A DNA stretch of 64,000 bases, taken from the NCBI GenBank assembly GCA_965660815.1, contig CBFIBG010000021.1:5534-69533 (forward strand), given 5' to 3'. The position numbers were made by a program, and so were the translations under genes. This DNA comes from Glaciecola sp965660815 (lineage in GTDB: Bacteria > Pseudomonadota > Gammaproteobacteria > Enterobacterales > Alteromonadaceae). Of the stretch, positions 8,504-17,754 are shown in pieces (the first letter of the stretch is position 1; each line of letters starts with the position of its first letter). The notes beneath the pieces are model-generated. The model saw only the letters and a program-made list of their open reading frames with translations, was not told the origin of the DNA and did not search any database.

Positions 8504-9844
8504 CTACTTCTTTAAATGATCGGCTACTAAAAATGCCATCTCTAACACTTGATCGGCGTTTAATCTAGGATCGCACTGGGTCTGATACGCTTGGGCTAAA
8601 TCATCGTCACTAATCTCATATGCGCCGCCTGTACACTCTGTAACATGCTGACCAGTCATTTCTAAATGTATGCCTCCAGCATGCGTCCCCTCGCTTTCAT
8701 GAGCAGCAAAGAATTGCTTTATTTCATCCAAAATTGCATCGAAGTTTCTGGTTTTATAACCGCTTGAAGCTTTGAACGTATTGCCATGCATTGGATCAGA
8801 GCTCCACACCACATGTCTGCCCTCTTGTTTAACGCGGTTTAATAATCGAGGTAGATTATCGGCAAGCTTGTTTGCCCCCATTCTGGTGATCAGTGTTAGC
8901 CTACCAGGAATATTATTAGGGTTTAATGCATCGATTAACTTTATAAGTTCATCCTCTTGCATTGTGGGCCCAATTTTTACGCCAATTGGGTTATTGATCC
9001 CTTTAAAAAACTCGACATGAGCATGATCTAACTGCCGAGTACGCTCACCGATCCACAACATATGCGCAGAACAGTTGTAGGGTTTACCAGTCAATGTATC
9101 AACTCTAGTCAACGCTTGCTCATAGTTTAATAACAATGCTTCGTGTGAAGTAAACAAGCTAGTTTCATGAAGAGAAGAAGTATTTTGACTATTCACCCCT
9201 AAAACGTCCATAAATGACAGAGTATCTTCGATTCTTTTGGCAATGTCGTGGTATCTCTCTTTAAGTGGATTGTTTTCCAAAAATGCCATATTCCAACGGT
9301 TGACTTGGTGAAGGTCGGCTAACCCCCCTTGGGCAAATGCTCTAAGCAAGTTCAACGTCGCTGCACTTCGATGGTAAGCGTCGAGCAACCTAGTAGGATC
9401 GGGCTCTCTCGCTTCGGGTGTGAAGTCAATACTGTTAATGATATCGCCTCTGTAGCTGGGCAATTCAACGCCATTAATAGTCTCGGTGTCTGCACTTCTT
9501 GGCTTAGCATACTGGCCAGCCATCCTCGCGACTTTGGTGACTGGACATCGACCTGCGAACGTCAATACGATGGCCATTTGCAGTATTACTTTAAATGTGT
9601 CGCGGATTTTAGGCGCATTAAACTCATCAAACGATTCTGCACAATCGCCGCCCTGCAATAGAAAACCATTGCCTTGAGAAACATCGCCGAGCTGTTTGAA
9701 AAGTTGTCTAGTCTCTTCTGCAAATACTAATGGCGGATAACTTGCAATTTTTTGTTCGACGTCTTTAAGTTTTTTTTGATCTTTATAACTAGGCTGTTGA
9801 AGAATTGGCTTTTTTCGCCAACTATCGATACTCCACTGACTCAC
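8504..9844 (-). CDS. Class II 3-deoxy-7-phosphoheptulonate (DAHP) synthase
   Basis: First enzyme of the shikimate pathway, joining phosphoenolpyruvate and erythrose-4-phosphate. This is the class II (plant/mycobacterial-like) type, not E. coli AroFGH. Family blocks include LLQGGDCAESFDEF, KVARMAGQYAKPRS, LPSYRGDIIN, WIGERTRQLDHAHVEF, GVKIGPTM and WSSDPMHGNT. I set the start at GTG 9844, giving 446 residues beginning MSQWSIDSWRKKP, because AGAGGT lies six bases upstream; the longer frame uses a TTG at 9862 with no such site. No leader attenuator was seen. It stands as a single gene downstream of, but probably separate from, nagA. Confidence 0.93.
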   Translation of the reverse strand: MSQWSIDSWRKKPILQQPSYKDQKKLKDVEQKIASYPPLVFAEETRQLFKQLGDVSQGNGFLLQGGDCAESFDEFNAPKIRDTFKVILQMAIVLTFAGRCPVTKVARMAGQYAKPRSADTETINGVELPSYRGDIINSIDFTPEAREPDPTRLLDAYHRSAATLNLLRAFAQGGLADLHQVNRWNMAFLENNPLKERYHDIAKRIEDTLSFMDVLGVNSQNTSSLHETSLFTSHEALLLNYEQALTRVDTLTGKPYNCSAHMLWIGERTRQLDHAHVEFFKGINNPIGVKIGPTMQEDELIKLIDALNPNNIPGRLTLITRMGANKLADNLPRLLNRVKQEGRHVVWSSDPMHGNTFKASSGYKTRNFDAILDEIKQFFAAHESEGTHAGGIHLEMTGQHVTECTGGAYEISDDDLAQAYQTQCDPRLNADQVLEMAFLVADHLKK

Positions 9845-10033
9845 AATTTTACCTCTAAACAATTAATGATATTTAACGCTGTAATAAAAATAAAATTCGA
9901 TGCAAACAGCACAGACGATTAACTTTTAATTTAATCTTTTTATGATTTATTAAGGTTAGTATTGAATAGTTACTAGTGTACTGACTTCGAGTGCGTTTAC
10001 AAAATGTTATTGTTAAAGATTTCACTATTTTAG

Positions 10034-11191
10034 TTATGTAAGTTCCTCAATGCGACTCTGCTTTGATGAGTCAAACACTAACCGTCCCTGACAAACCGTA
10101 TGCGTTACATTGAATTCGGTATCTAAACACACAAAATCGGCATCAAATCCTCTCCTCAACGACCCCTTGTGTTTTTGCATATTCAGAAAGTGAGATGGAG
10201 TGCGTGAAGCCATATCGATTGCATCCTCAATCGAGTAGTCCAGTATATTTACCGTATTTCGAACAGCTGAAGCCATGTCTAAATGTGAACCTGCAAGAGT
10301 GCCATCCTGTAGCGTCAACTTGTCGTCTGTTTTGATAATGTCACATCCACAGAAGGATAATTTGACTTGATCAGTGCCTATATGCGACATCGAATCTGTT
10401 ACTAACATTATCCGGTCTTTACCCTTCATATTGATGGCGACTTGGGCACTTTGTTTACAGACATGATGTAGGTCTACGATTAAACCCGCATAACTGTGTT
10501 TTGCTAAAAGTGCAGCGCCTACCATTCCTGCTTGCCGTCCTGTCAAAGGCGACATAGCGTTGTACAAATGAGTAAAACCAGACGCACCGGCCTCTAGTGC
10601 GGCTTGAACAGAATCATATCCTGCATTTGAATGTCCTAAACAGACCGTTACACCACTTTTGACGAGCTCTCTTATAATATCGCAAGCCATATTTTCAGGG
10701 GCGACCGTAATTAATACCTTACCAAGATCTGTTCTAGTCAATAGCCTTAATTCTTGGTCTGTAATATTGCGTATTTTTTCGCCCGGATGAATGCCTTTTT
10801 TCGCAAGAGATAAATGAGGTCCTTCGAAGTGGACCCCTAAGACCGACGTTATGTTTTCGTCCAGAGCTTGAGCAACGGCATCACTGGCCTGATGCATTTT
10901 CTCAAGATCATCTGTGATTAAAGTAGGCAGTAAAGAGGTAGTACCATGCCGTTGATGGGCTGAAGCCATCGTTCGTATAGTGTCTAAACTGGGCTGGTTG
11001 TTAAGTAATTTACCGCCGCCACCGTTGACTTGAATATCAATAAACCCAGGAGTCACCAAACCATCCAACATAAAGTCTGCGTCTTTGTGGCTCCCAGATT
11101 GAACTGACGTAATTACACCATTTTCAACGTCTATCAACTGATGTTCGAACAACCGATCTCCTGTGTATAGCTTTTTAGCATAATATCTCAT
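10034..11191 (-). CDS. nagA: N-acetylglucosamine-6-phosphate deacetylase
   Basis: Cytosolic amidohydrolase that removes acetate from GlcNAc-6-phosphate, giving GlcN-6-phosphate for the NagB step. At 385 residues it is of normal length. Visible features are the LVTPGFIDIQVNGGGG strand-loop, the metal ligands Glu123 (HFEGPHLS), His187 (GHSNAGY) and His208 (FTHLYNAMSP), and the catalytic Asp266 (VTDSMS). The His-X-His site of many amidohydrolases is naturally replaced by Gln-X-Asn (QVNGG) in NagA. It lies 10 bases downstream of nagB-II on the same strand, so the two form an operon for amino-sugar (chitin-derived) catabolism. No nagK, nagP or regulator is in view. Confidence 0.95.
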   Translation of the reverse strand: MRYYAKKLYTGDRLFEHQLIDVENGVITSVQSGSHKDADFMLDGLVTPGFIDIQVNGGGGKLLNNQPSLDTIRTMASAHQRHGTTSLLPTLITDDLEKMHQASDAVAQALDENITSVLGVHFEGPHLSLAKKGIHPGEKIRNITDQELRLLTRTDLGKVLITVAPENMACDIIRELVKSGVTVCLGHSNAGYDSVQAALEAGASGFTHLYNAMSPLTGRQAGMVGAALLAKHSYAGLIVDLHHVCKQSAQVAINMKGKDRIMLVTDSMSHIGTDQVKLSFCGCDIIKTDDKLTLQDGTLAGSHLDMASAVRNTVNILDYSIEDAIDMASRTPSHFLNMQKHKGSLRRGFDADFVCLDTEFNVTHTVCQGRLVFDSSKQSRIEELT

Positions 11192-11201
11192 GCTTATTTT
11201 C

Positions 11202-12200
11202 CTAATTTGTTTTGGTCACTTTGTTGAGACCTGGTGGATTATCGGGATCTTTATTCAGCGCTTTTGCGGCGGCTTCCAAATCAATATAAAACTTCAACAT
11301 ACTGACTAATGGTGATAGCCGACGATGTAGTTCAGGTAATGAACAAGTCAAGTCAATAGGAGTTGAGCCTCTTTTTGTTACATTACCTATTATTTTTTGG
11401 TGAATCGCTTCAGACTCGTCCGGCACATTGATTGAAAAAGTATGCAATTGACTCGTCGTTAATGTTACTGGGCCATGCAAAAACTCTGCTGAACTAAATG
11501 CTTCAGCATGAATACCAAGAACCTCTTTCATTTTTAACGCCATTTCTCGAGCAACTGCATAACCGAAACCGCGCCCTAAAATAACGCAATGCTTAATTGT
11601 CATCATTATTTTCGGATCAATACTTGACTCAAGATCGAACACCTTTGGCAATCTATTAGGCAAGCTGTTTAAACTTGATAAAAATTGTGTATCGCGCTTC
11701 CAACAAGCAACTAATTGTGCCAATGCAGACAAAGTTAACAGATAGCTTTTCGTCGCAGCTACTGCATTTTCATCTCCTGCGCCAATGCTTAACTCTGCAT
11801 CGAGCTCTTTACTCAGTGGTGAGTTAGGAACATTGACAAGCCCAACTGTCATTGCGCCGCTAAGCCTGGCTGACTTTGTCTGTGCGATGATATCTGGGCT
11901 GCCTCCAGATTGTGAAATTACAAATACTAGGGCCCTAGAAAGGTTTAAGGCACTATTAAAGACACTGAATACTGAAGGTGCGGATGAACTCACTGCTAAC
12001 CCCAGCTCAACCTCTATTAAGTATTTAGCAAATACGCCAGCGTGATCCGAAGATCCTCGACCAATAATGTACACATATTCCGGATTAAATCGCCTAATCG
12101 CGTCTACCAAATATTCACACTGGGCCTGATTGTTAGCCAGTTGCTTTTCCATTAACGTAGGAGTTTGACGCGCTTCTTTCGCCATTAAACTTTGATTCAT
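11202..12200 (-). CDS. nagB-II: SIS-domain glucosamine-6-phosphate deaminase (NagB-II type)
   Basis: Converts glucosamine-6-phosphate to fructose-6-phosphate and ammonia. This is the non-orthologous SIS-domain form known from Shewanella and other Alteromonadales, related to the isomerase half of GlmS and lacking its glutaminase domain. At 332 residues it contains two SIS domains: the first has GRGSSDHAGVFAKYL and VISQSGGSPDII, and the linker has GDENAVAATKSYL. The second has LGRGFGYAVAREMALKMKEVLGIHAEAFSSAEFLHGPV. The pairing with nagA, 10 bases away, supports the NagB role over AgaS or a fructosamine deglycase, which remain possible. Upstream regulation is not readable from sequence. Confidence 0.87.
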   Translation of the reverse strand: MNQSLMAKEARQTPTLMEKQLANNQAQCEYLVDAIRRFNPEYVYIIGRGSSDHAGVFAKYLIEVELGLAVSSSAPSVFSVFNSALNLSRALVFVISQSGGSPDIIAQTKSARLSGAMTVGLVNVPNSPLSKELDAELSIGAGDENAVAATKSYLLTLSALAQLVACWKRDTQFLSSLNSLPNRLPKVFDLESSIDPKIMMTIKHCVILGRGFGYAVAREMALKMKEVLGIHAEAFSSAEFLHGPVTLTTSQLHTFSINVPDESEAIHQKIIGNVTKRGSTPIDLTCSLPELHRRLSPLVSMLKFYIDLEAAAKALNKDPDNPPGLNKVTKTN

Positions 12201-12292
12201 TGTACATCTCTTTAAGCTTACGATATTGCCCGTAAAAACTTGATATCAGTTTTCCAGTTGTTTGATCGTTAATTATTTTTCGCTTGATTGTA

Positions 12293-13024
12293 TTAAAAAT
12301 TGTTTATTGACAATTTTCCGTCTAGCTCAGAAAAGCTCACATCAAAAATATATGACAAGCGTTCGCTTGTTAAACATTGACTTGCAGTGCCAATTTCAAC
12401 CGCATTTCCCCGTAATAATAAGATAGCATGTGAGGCATATTTCAAACTTAAATTTACATCATGACAACTCATAATGACCGTATTGCCTGCCCGACAGAAT
12501 TCCTGAAGTAAATCTAACACTTTGAACTGATGTTTGATATCTAGCCCTTGAAGTGGCTCATCTAAGATCAATACACCCTGCCCTTTTTCTAAATTTTGCC
12601 AAATTTGTAACACGCATCTAGCAATGTGAAAACGCTGTTTTTGTCCTCCAGACAATTTATTCAAAGGCTTATTTAAGAGTCGGTTGATTTCAAGAGCATG
12701 GTCAATTTTATCTGGTAAATATTCGAAGCGGGTAAAAAAAGACAACAGTTGTTTGATGGGTACTTCAAATTCGCTTGTGTGCTGCTGGCTCAATAATGCT
12801 CGGACTTGCGCTTGTTCCACCAAACTAAGTTGCTCGACATTGATTTGATTATACGATAATTGCTTGCACGGAATTAATCCACACAGAGCTGAAAGAAGCG
12901 TGCTTTTGCCTGACCCATTAGCCCCTAAGACATGCCAAAACTGGCTATCCTCGCAATTAAGCACACAAGGTTGAAGACGACCTTTTATATCGCATCCATT
13001 GAATGATAGTCTGTTCGAGTTCAA
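12293..13024 (-). CDS. btuD: Vitamin B12 ABC importer ATPase BtuD
   Basis: ATP-binding subunit of the BtuCDF cobalamin importer, on the cytoplasmic face of the inner membrane. At 243 residues it resembles E. coli BtuD in length and in specific blocks. Walker A is GANGSGKST (Lys40), the Q-loop is LSQQHTSEFEVP, and the signature is KLSGGQKQR (about 122). The region VLQIWQ...LILDEPLQGLD matches the BtuD Walker B neighbourhood, and MSCHDVNLSLKYA contains the switch His. The permease gene btuC lies about 8.6 kb away on the same strand rather than adjacent, and no btuF is in the window. A haem or siderophore ATPase is the alternative, less likely from the VLQI segment. Confidence 0.85.
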   Translation of the reverse strand: MNSNRLSFNGCDIKGRLQPCVLNCEDSQFWHVLGANGSGKSTLLSALCGLIPCKQLSYNQINVEQLSLVEQAQVRALLSQQHTSEFEVPIKQLLSFFTRFEYLPDKIDHALEINRLLNKPLNKLSGGQKQRFHIARCVLQIWQNLEKGQGVLILDEPLQGLDIKHQFKVLDLLQEFCRAGNTVIMSCHDVNLSLKYASHAILLLRGNAVEIGTASQCLTSERLSYIFDVSFSELDGKLSINNF

Positions 13025-13188
13025 AATAAATGATTCAGCCCCTGCCCCTCTATGGATATAATATTGAAAATTAGCGAATAAATCTATGTTGAAAAAATTA
13101 ATCTTCTCAAACTTGGACTAATTTTTCGCTCGTTATTGCCGATAACATACAAAAACGTAATAAAAATGCGAGCGAGTTAAAGAACAAC

Positions 13189-16100
13189 GTGATTAGAAAA
13201 AAGCATATTATCTCTTATTTGGCTAAGACGATGTTGGTGTTGGCCGGCATTGGTCATGCATTTTTCGCTTTTGGCAGTTCCTGTAGTGCGTATTTCCCCT
13301 CTCCATTATCATCAAGAATTTTAGATTCATCAGTAGATTTTGATGAAGAAGCTCAGGTTAAAGGCACCGATGGCAGTGTTGCCATAGGCATCGGGAAGGA
13401 CAAGACTGAAAACGAAATGCCGAGTTGCACCACACAAAAATGCACGGATTCAGGACATAGAACTCCCTCGCTAAATTTGCCCGTATTCCAAACTCAATCT
13501 TCAAACGACGACAGAGACGTAAAAAACAATAAAACCCTATTGTTGAGTCAAGGTGCCTATAGAGAGATTACTCTTGGTAACAGCTCAGAGTTGCGATTCC
13601 AAAATAATAACCAAGTAACCTATGTGGAAAAATTGGAAGGTAAAAATAATGTTGAAATTATTTTTGAAGAAGGCGTGTATTGGATAGACAATTTTGAGGT
13701 AGATAATAGTGCAGACATTATAGTCAATGGAAATGACAAAGTTCTGCTTTTTGTAAATAATGCTAAGTTCTCTAAAAGTGATGAAACACAGTTTAATACG
13801 TTGGGCTTGCCCGAGCAATTGACTTTTGTGTTTTACGACGACGCGAAGTTTGAAGAGGAAACAAAGCTAAACGGGTTTATCTATTCTTTGGGCAAAGTTG
13901 AATTTGACAATGAAAGCGTCATAAATGGCGCAATCAATGCAAATGAAATATCCCTCTCTGAGGAGAATGTTTTAAATTATGCAAGTTCAAGTGTAAATGA
14001 CGTATATATTGACGCTTACTGCTCTGGCACGGTGAGTGTACCCGAACCAGTTGTGGATTTAAGGTTTGACAGAACCTACTGGACAAATGCTGCTAACGAT
14101 GTGCTAGATTCATCAAGTAATCAAGTACATGGAACCATTAACGACGACTTAGCCACTTTTGAATCAGGCCAAATATGCCGAGCAGCGACATTTGATGGTA
14201 TCAATGACTATATACAAACCCCTGGCATTGATGATTATCTTCGCAACACCGCCACCTTGGTGTTTTGGGTAAAAACAACGCAAACCGGAAACAATACAGC
14301 GTGGCATGCGCCTGGAATAATAGGGATTGAACAAAATGGCAGAGAAAACGATATTTTTTGGGGCATTATTGATGCCTCGGGCAGAATCGGATTTCAAAAG
14401 GGAAATGGAACACGAGTACAATCTTCTGATCCAATTAACGATGATACATGGCGTCAAGTTGCATTTAGTTGGGATGAGCAGACCGGCGAAGCCAAGGTGT
14501 ATATTGACGGTGTACTAAATCAAACAGCTAATTCTGAAGCTGGTGAAGTCACCACCAATTTTTCGAACATCGGTCAAATTTCTAATAGTTATAGCGAAGA
14601 GCAGTTCACCGGCCAATTGGATGAGTTTACAATATACGATAAAGTATTGACCGCCGAACAAGTCAAGCGTATTTATGACCAGCAGGCGCAGGGTAAAAAT
14701 ACGGACGGTAGTAGTCGCATATGTCCTATTGAGGCTCAAGCCGGTCAAGTAACCCTAGTTGATACAAGTATCAACCCTACATTTACCAAAGTATGTTTTG
14801 ACAGGGAGTTTTCAGTGCCTCCCAAAGTATTTACCATTGGCCAGACTAATAATGATGACAGGTTAACGTTACGCATTAAGAATGTGACCACACAAGGCTT
14901 TGAAGTCGCCCAAGTAGAATCAGAAGAAAAAGCGGCTCCAAGCAATGAAAAGCCTGCCGGGAATATATCTCAAACCATCGATTTTCTGGCAATTGTAGAA
15001 GGTGATTATCATTTAGCAGACGGCAAATCTCTTAGGGTCGGAACCCATAACACGACTACCATTCAAGGTAAGCATGCAAGTGGAAATAGATCTTGGGATA
15101 AGGTTTCATTGACTGATATGGGGTTAACTGACACACCTTCGGTTTTGGTCAACATACAAACTTTGAGCAACGAAACCGATCCATTCCCTTTTTCAGAGCC
15201 GTTTATGGCAACCGCTATGCGCTCTCTTAATAGCAAAGGATTTGACATTGCGTTAGACAGAGCTGAAACAAATAGTGGCACAGTATCCAACGCTGAAAGT
15301 ATTGCTTATTTAGTCACTAATGCAGACAACAGTGGCCAGTTAAATAGAGACATACAATTCGAATCGTTTTACGTAGAGCGTGATTTTGACGGCATCGGCA
15401 ATAATAGATGTAATAGTTACACCTTCAATAACTCGTACGCCGATGCGTTGCCATTAGTTTTGGCGAGCCAAAACTCTAGACATGGCGGTGACGGGGGTTG
15501 GCTAGCACGTTGCTCTTTATCTTCCAATGCAGTCGGGTTCACTGTCATTGAAGATAAAGATAGAGATACCGACAATAGTCACGTAAAAGAAACCGCAAGC
15601 GGTCTCATTCTTGCTGGGAACTTTAGTAACCAAACCTGTGGCGGTGTGCCTCAAGACATTCATCATTATCGAATTGAACATGATGGACAAGGGTTAACCT
15701 GCGACTCAGAAACAGTCACTGTTAAGGCGTGCTTAAACGTAAATTGCGACGTGCTTAGTAGTCGTAACACAAGCGCGGAATTAACCCTTGATGGTACAAG
15801 TAAATCTTCGTTTGCTTTTACTGGCTCTACGGTCGTCTCCTTCGAGCACACTCTTGCCGAAACCGCGTCTTTGAATTTGATTAATGCGTCGGTGGCGGCG
15901 TTAAACCCTGTGATATGCGACACAGGAAGCAGCACATCATGCGACATCACTTTTAAAGACGCAGGATTCAGGTTTTTAGATGCTACGGATAACTCCACGA
16001 TTATCAAAAATCAAGTTGCAGGAGTGCCATTTCCTGAAGGGATCAAGGTACAAGCAGTAGAAAACGAAGCTGGCGTTTGCAAAGGCATTTTTAACTCTGA

Positions 16101-17754
16101 TCAAACAATAAAGTTGGCTCAAGAGAACGTCAATCCAGGAGGAGGGGCAGGCCTAAACTTTGAAGTAGGTGGAAATTCAATCGCTAAATATATGAATAAC
16201 AATACCACAGAGATAACGCTTAATTTTGATAGCGACAGTAGCGCCATTTTACCAAATGCCCTTTACAACGATGCCGGACAAATTCGGCTCCATGCGTTTT
16301 ATGATAACAATAACATTCAACTGCAAGGCGCAAGCAGCAGCTTTTGGGTGGCTCCGGCTAAATTGGTTTTAAGCGCTGAAAAATCGGGCATAGCAATAAA
16401 CGGTTCAAGTGCCAATTCACCAATAATACAGCCGGCCGGAGATAATTTTGAATTCATTTTGCAAGCAATCAACGGCGCCTCACCTGCACAGATAACGGAA
16501 AATTATCAACCGGGCCAAATTCAGTTGAGCGCACAAAGAGTGCTACCTGATCACGCTGGCAGTGTTGATGGACAGTTGACCTATTCTACTAATAGTGCAA
16601 TTAATTCAACCCTAAATCCTTTGTTTCAAAATGTGAATATATCAACATTCACTTCAGGAACTTACGCCTTCAATAACGCTAAGTTCTCTGAAGTGGGGAT
16701 TTTAGAATTAGATGTAAGAGATTCTAATTATGCCAATACCGGTATAACTATAGACTCAGATGCCATACCAGTGGGCAGATTTACCCCCGCATATTTATCG
16801 CAGCAAGTCAAAGATGCAGGTTCATTGATAGCCTCGTGTGACAGTCGGTCAGGGCTATCAGCATTCAGTGGACAAAAACGAGAAAATAGCCAAACTGAAG
16901 GCGCAATTAGTTACCTCAGCCAGCCTGTATTAAATATAACCGCATACAACGCCCAAGGCATAGTAACTCAAAACTATCACCAAGATTCTGAAGGGAGTAA
17001 TAATGACTTCATGAAGTTGGACGCCAGCCACATAAACATTAACGCCCCAAGCAATGACACAGTGGCAACCGGTATAGATGGAAACTTACTTCCTGTCGTA
17101 TCGAATGTCAGCAGTGGGACTTTGAGCCAGAACGACCTAACTTCAATGGCAACAGTTCCATTGGAACGAGGCGTTTTACATTATCAGTTATCCAATAATG
17201 ATCACTTCTATTTTGTAAGATCGACAAATTCAAAAGTAGATCCATTTCAGTCAAATTTACAATTCTCTTTAAGCAATAGTTTTGATAGCGATAATATTCC
17301 AATTTTAAATACTCAGCCGTTCTCACCTACAGGTCTAGAAATCAGGTTCGGGCGAATCAGTCTTGAAAATATGTTTGGTCCTGAGACGCATAGCCTAGCG
17401 GTAAATATGTCATTAGAACATTATGAAAATGGGAGGTTTGTGAAAAGTAGTGACAATAGCTGCCCCAGTATATTTACCAGTAATTTTTCATTGAGCACTA
17501 TGAGTTTAGATGCCACTTTGACTGAGTTACTCGGCAATACAACTCACTTTTTAAATGGCGCAGTATCCGAACTTTATTTAAAAGCGCCTGGAGAAAATAA
17601 CACGGGCAATATTTCATTAAGCTACGACAGTTTTGATTGGCTGGAATATGACTGGAATAATACTGGAGTTCTGGATCAGCCCCCGTCAGCAGAAGTCACC
17701 TTTGGAATTTACAAAGGCGACCAAAGACTTTTACATTGGAGAGAAGCTCAGTGA
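13189..17754 (+). CDS. MshQ-like large exported protein with LamG and DUF6701-type regions
   Basis: A 1521-residue exported protein resembling MSHA biogenesis protein MshQ. A signal peptide (about 1-30) precedes a beta-rich region with repeated short strands (about 120-275). A LamG/concanavalin-like domain (about 287-500) carries LDSSSNQVHGT, ATFDGINDYI and TGQLDEFTIYDKVLTAEQV. Two segments rich in beta strands follow (about 515-600 and 720-815), then a long C-terminal DUF6701-like half (about 850-1521). Start GTG 13189 is the only one that keeps the full signal peptide; the ribosome site is weak. Its partner MSHA pilus genes are absent here: neighbours are btuD (divergent) and glpD (convergent, 7-base overlap). 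A surface or pilus-tip adhesive role is inferred. Confidence 0.75.
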   Translation: MIRKKHIISYLAKTMLVLAGIGHAFFAFGSSCSAYFPSPLSSRILDSSVDFDEEAQVKGTDGSVAIGIGKDKTENEMPSCTTQKCTDSGHRTPSLNLPVFQTQSSNDDRDVKNNKTLLLSQGAYREITLGNSSELRFQNNNQVTYVEKLEGKNNVEIIFEEGVYWIDNFEVDNSADIIVNGNDKVLLFVNNAKFSKSDETQFNTLGLPEQLTFVFYDDAKFEEETKLNGFIYSLGKVEFDNESVINGAINANEISLSEENVLNYASSSVNDVYIDAYCSGTVSVPEPVVDLRFDRTYWTNAANDVLDSSSNQVHGTINDDLATFESGQICRAATFDGINDYIQTPGIDDYLRNTATLVFWVKTTQTGNNTAWHAPGIIGIEQNGRENDIFWGIIDASGRIGFQKGNGTRVQSSDPINDDTWRQVAFSWDEQTGEAKVYIDGVLNQTANSEAGEVTTNFSNIGQISNSYSEEQFTGQLDEFTIYDKVLTAEQVKRIYDQQAQGKNTDGSSRICPIEAQAGQVTLVDTSINPTFTKVCFDREFSVPPKVFTIGQTNNDDRLTLRIKNVTTQGFEVAQVESEEKAAPSNEKPAGNISQTIDFLAIVEGDYHLADGKSLRVGTHNTTTIQGKHASGNRSWDKVSLTDMGLTDTPSVLVNIQTLSNETDPFPFSEPFMATAMRSLNSKGFDIALDRAETNSGTVSNAESIAYLVTNADNSGQLNRDIQFESFYVERDFDGIGNNRCNSYTFNNSYADALPLVLASQNSRHGGDGGWLARCSLSSNAVGFTVIEDKDRDTDNSHVKETASGLILAGNFSNQTCGGVPQDIHHYRIEHDGQGLTCDSETVTVKACLNVNCDVLSSRNTSAELTLDGTSKSSFAFTGSTVVSFEHTLAETASLNLINASVAALNPVICDTGSSTSCDITFKDAGFRFLDATDNSTIIKNQVAGVPFPEGIKVQAVENEAGVCKGIFNSDQTIKLAQENVNPGGGAGLNFEVGGNSIAKYMNNNTTEITLNFDSDSSAILPNALYNDAGQIRLHAFYDNNNIQLQGASSSFWVAPAKLVLSAEKSGIAINGSSANSPIIQPAGDNFEFILQAINGASPAQITENYQPGQIQLSAQRVLPDHAGSVDGQLTYSTNSAINSTLNPLFQNVNISTFTSGTYAFNNAKFSEVGILELDVRDSNYANTGITIDSDAIPVGRFTPAYLSQQVKDAGSLIASCDSRSGLSAFSGQKRENSQTEGAISYLSQPVLNITAYNAQGIVTQNYHQDSEGSNNDFMKLDASHININAPSNDTVATGIDGNLLPVVSNVSSGTLSQNDLTSMATVPLERGVLHYQLSNNDHFYFVRSTNSKVDPFQSNLQFSLSNSFDSDNIPILNTQPFSPTGLEIRFGRISLENMFGPETHSLAVNMSLEHYENGRFVKSSDNSCPSIFTSNFSLSTMSLDATLTELLGNTTHFLNGAVSELYLKAPGENNTGNISLSYDSFDWLEYDWNNTGVLDQPPSAEVTFGIYKGDQRLLHWREAQ

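Noticed and set aside
13057..13062. TATAAT as a promoter for btuD or the MshQ-like gene
   Set aside because: No -35 box at a proper distance in either direction.
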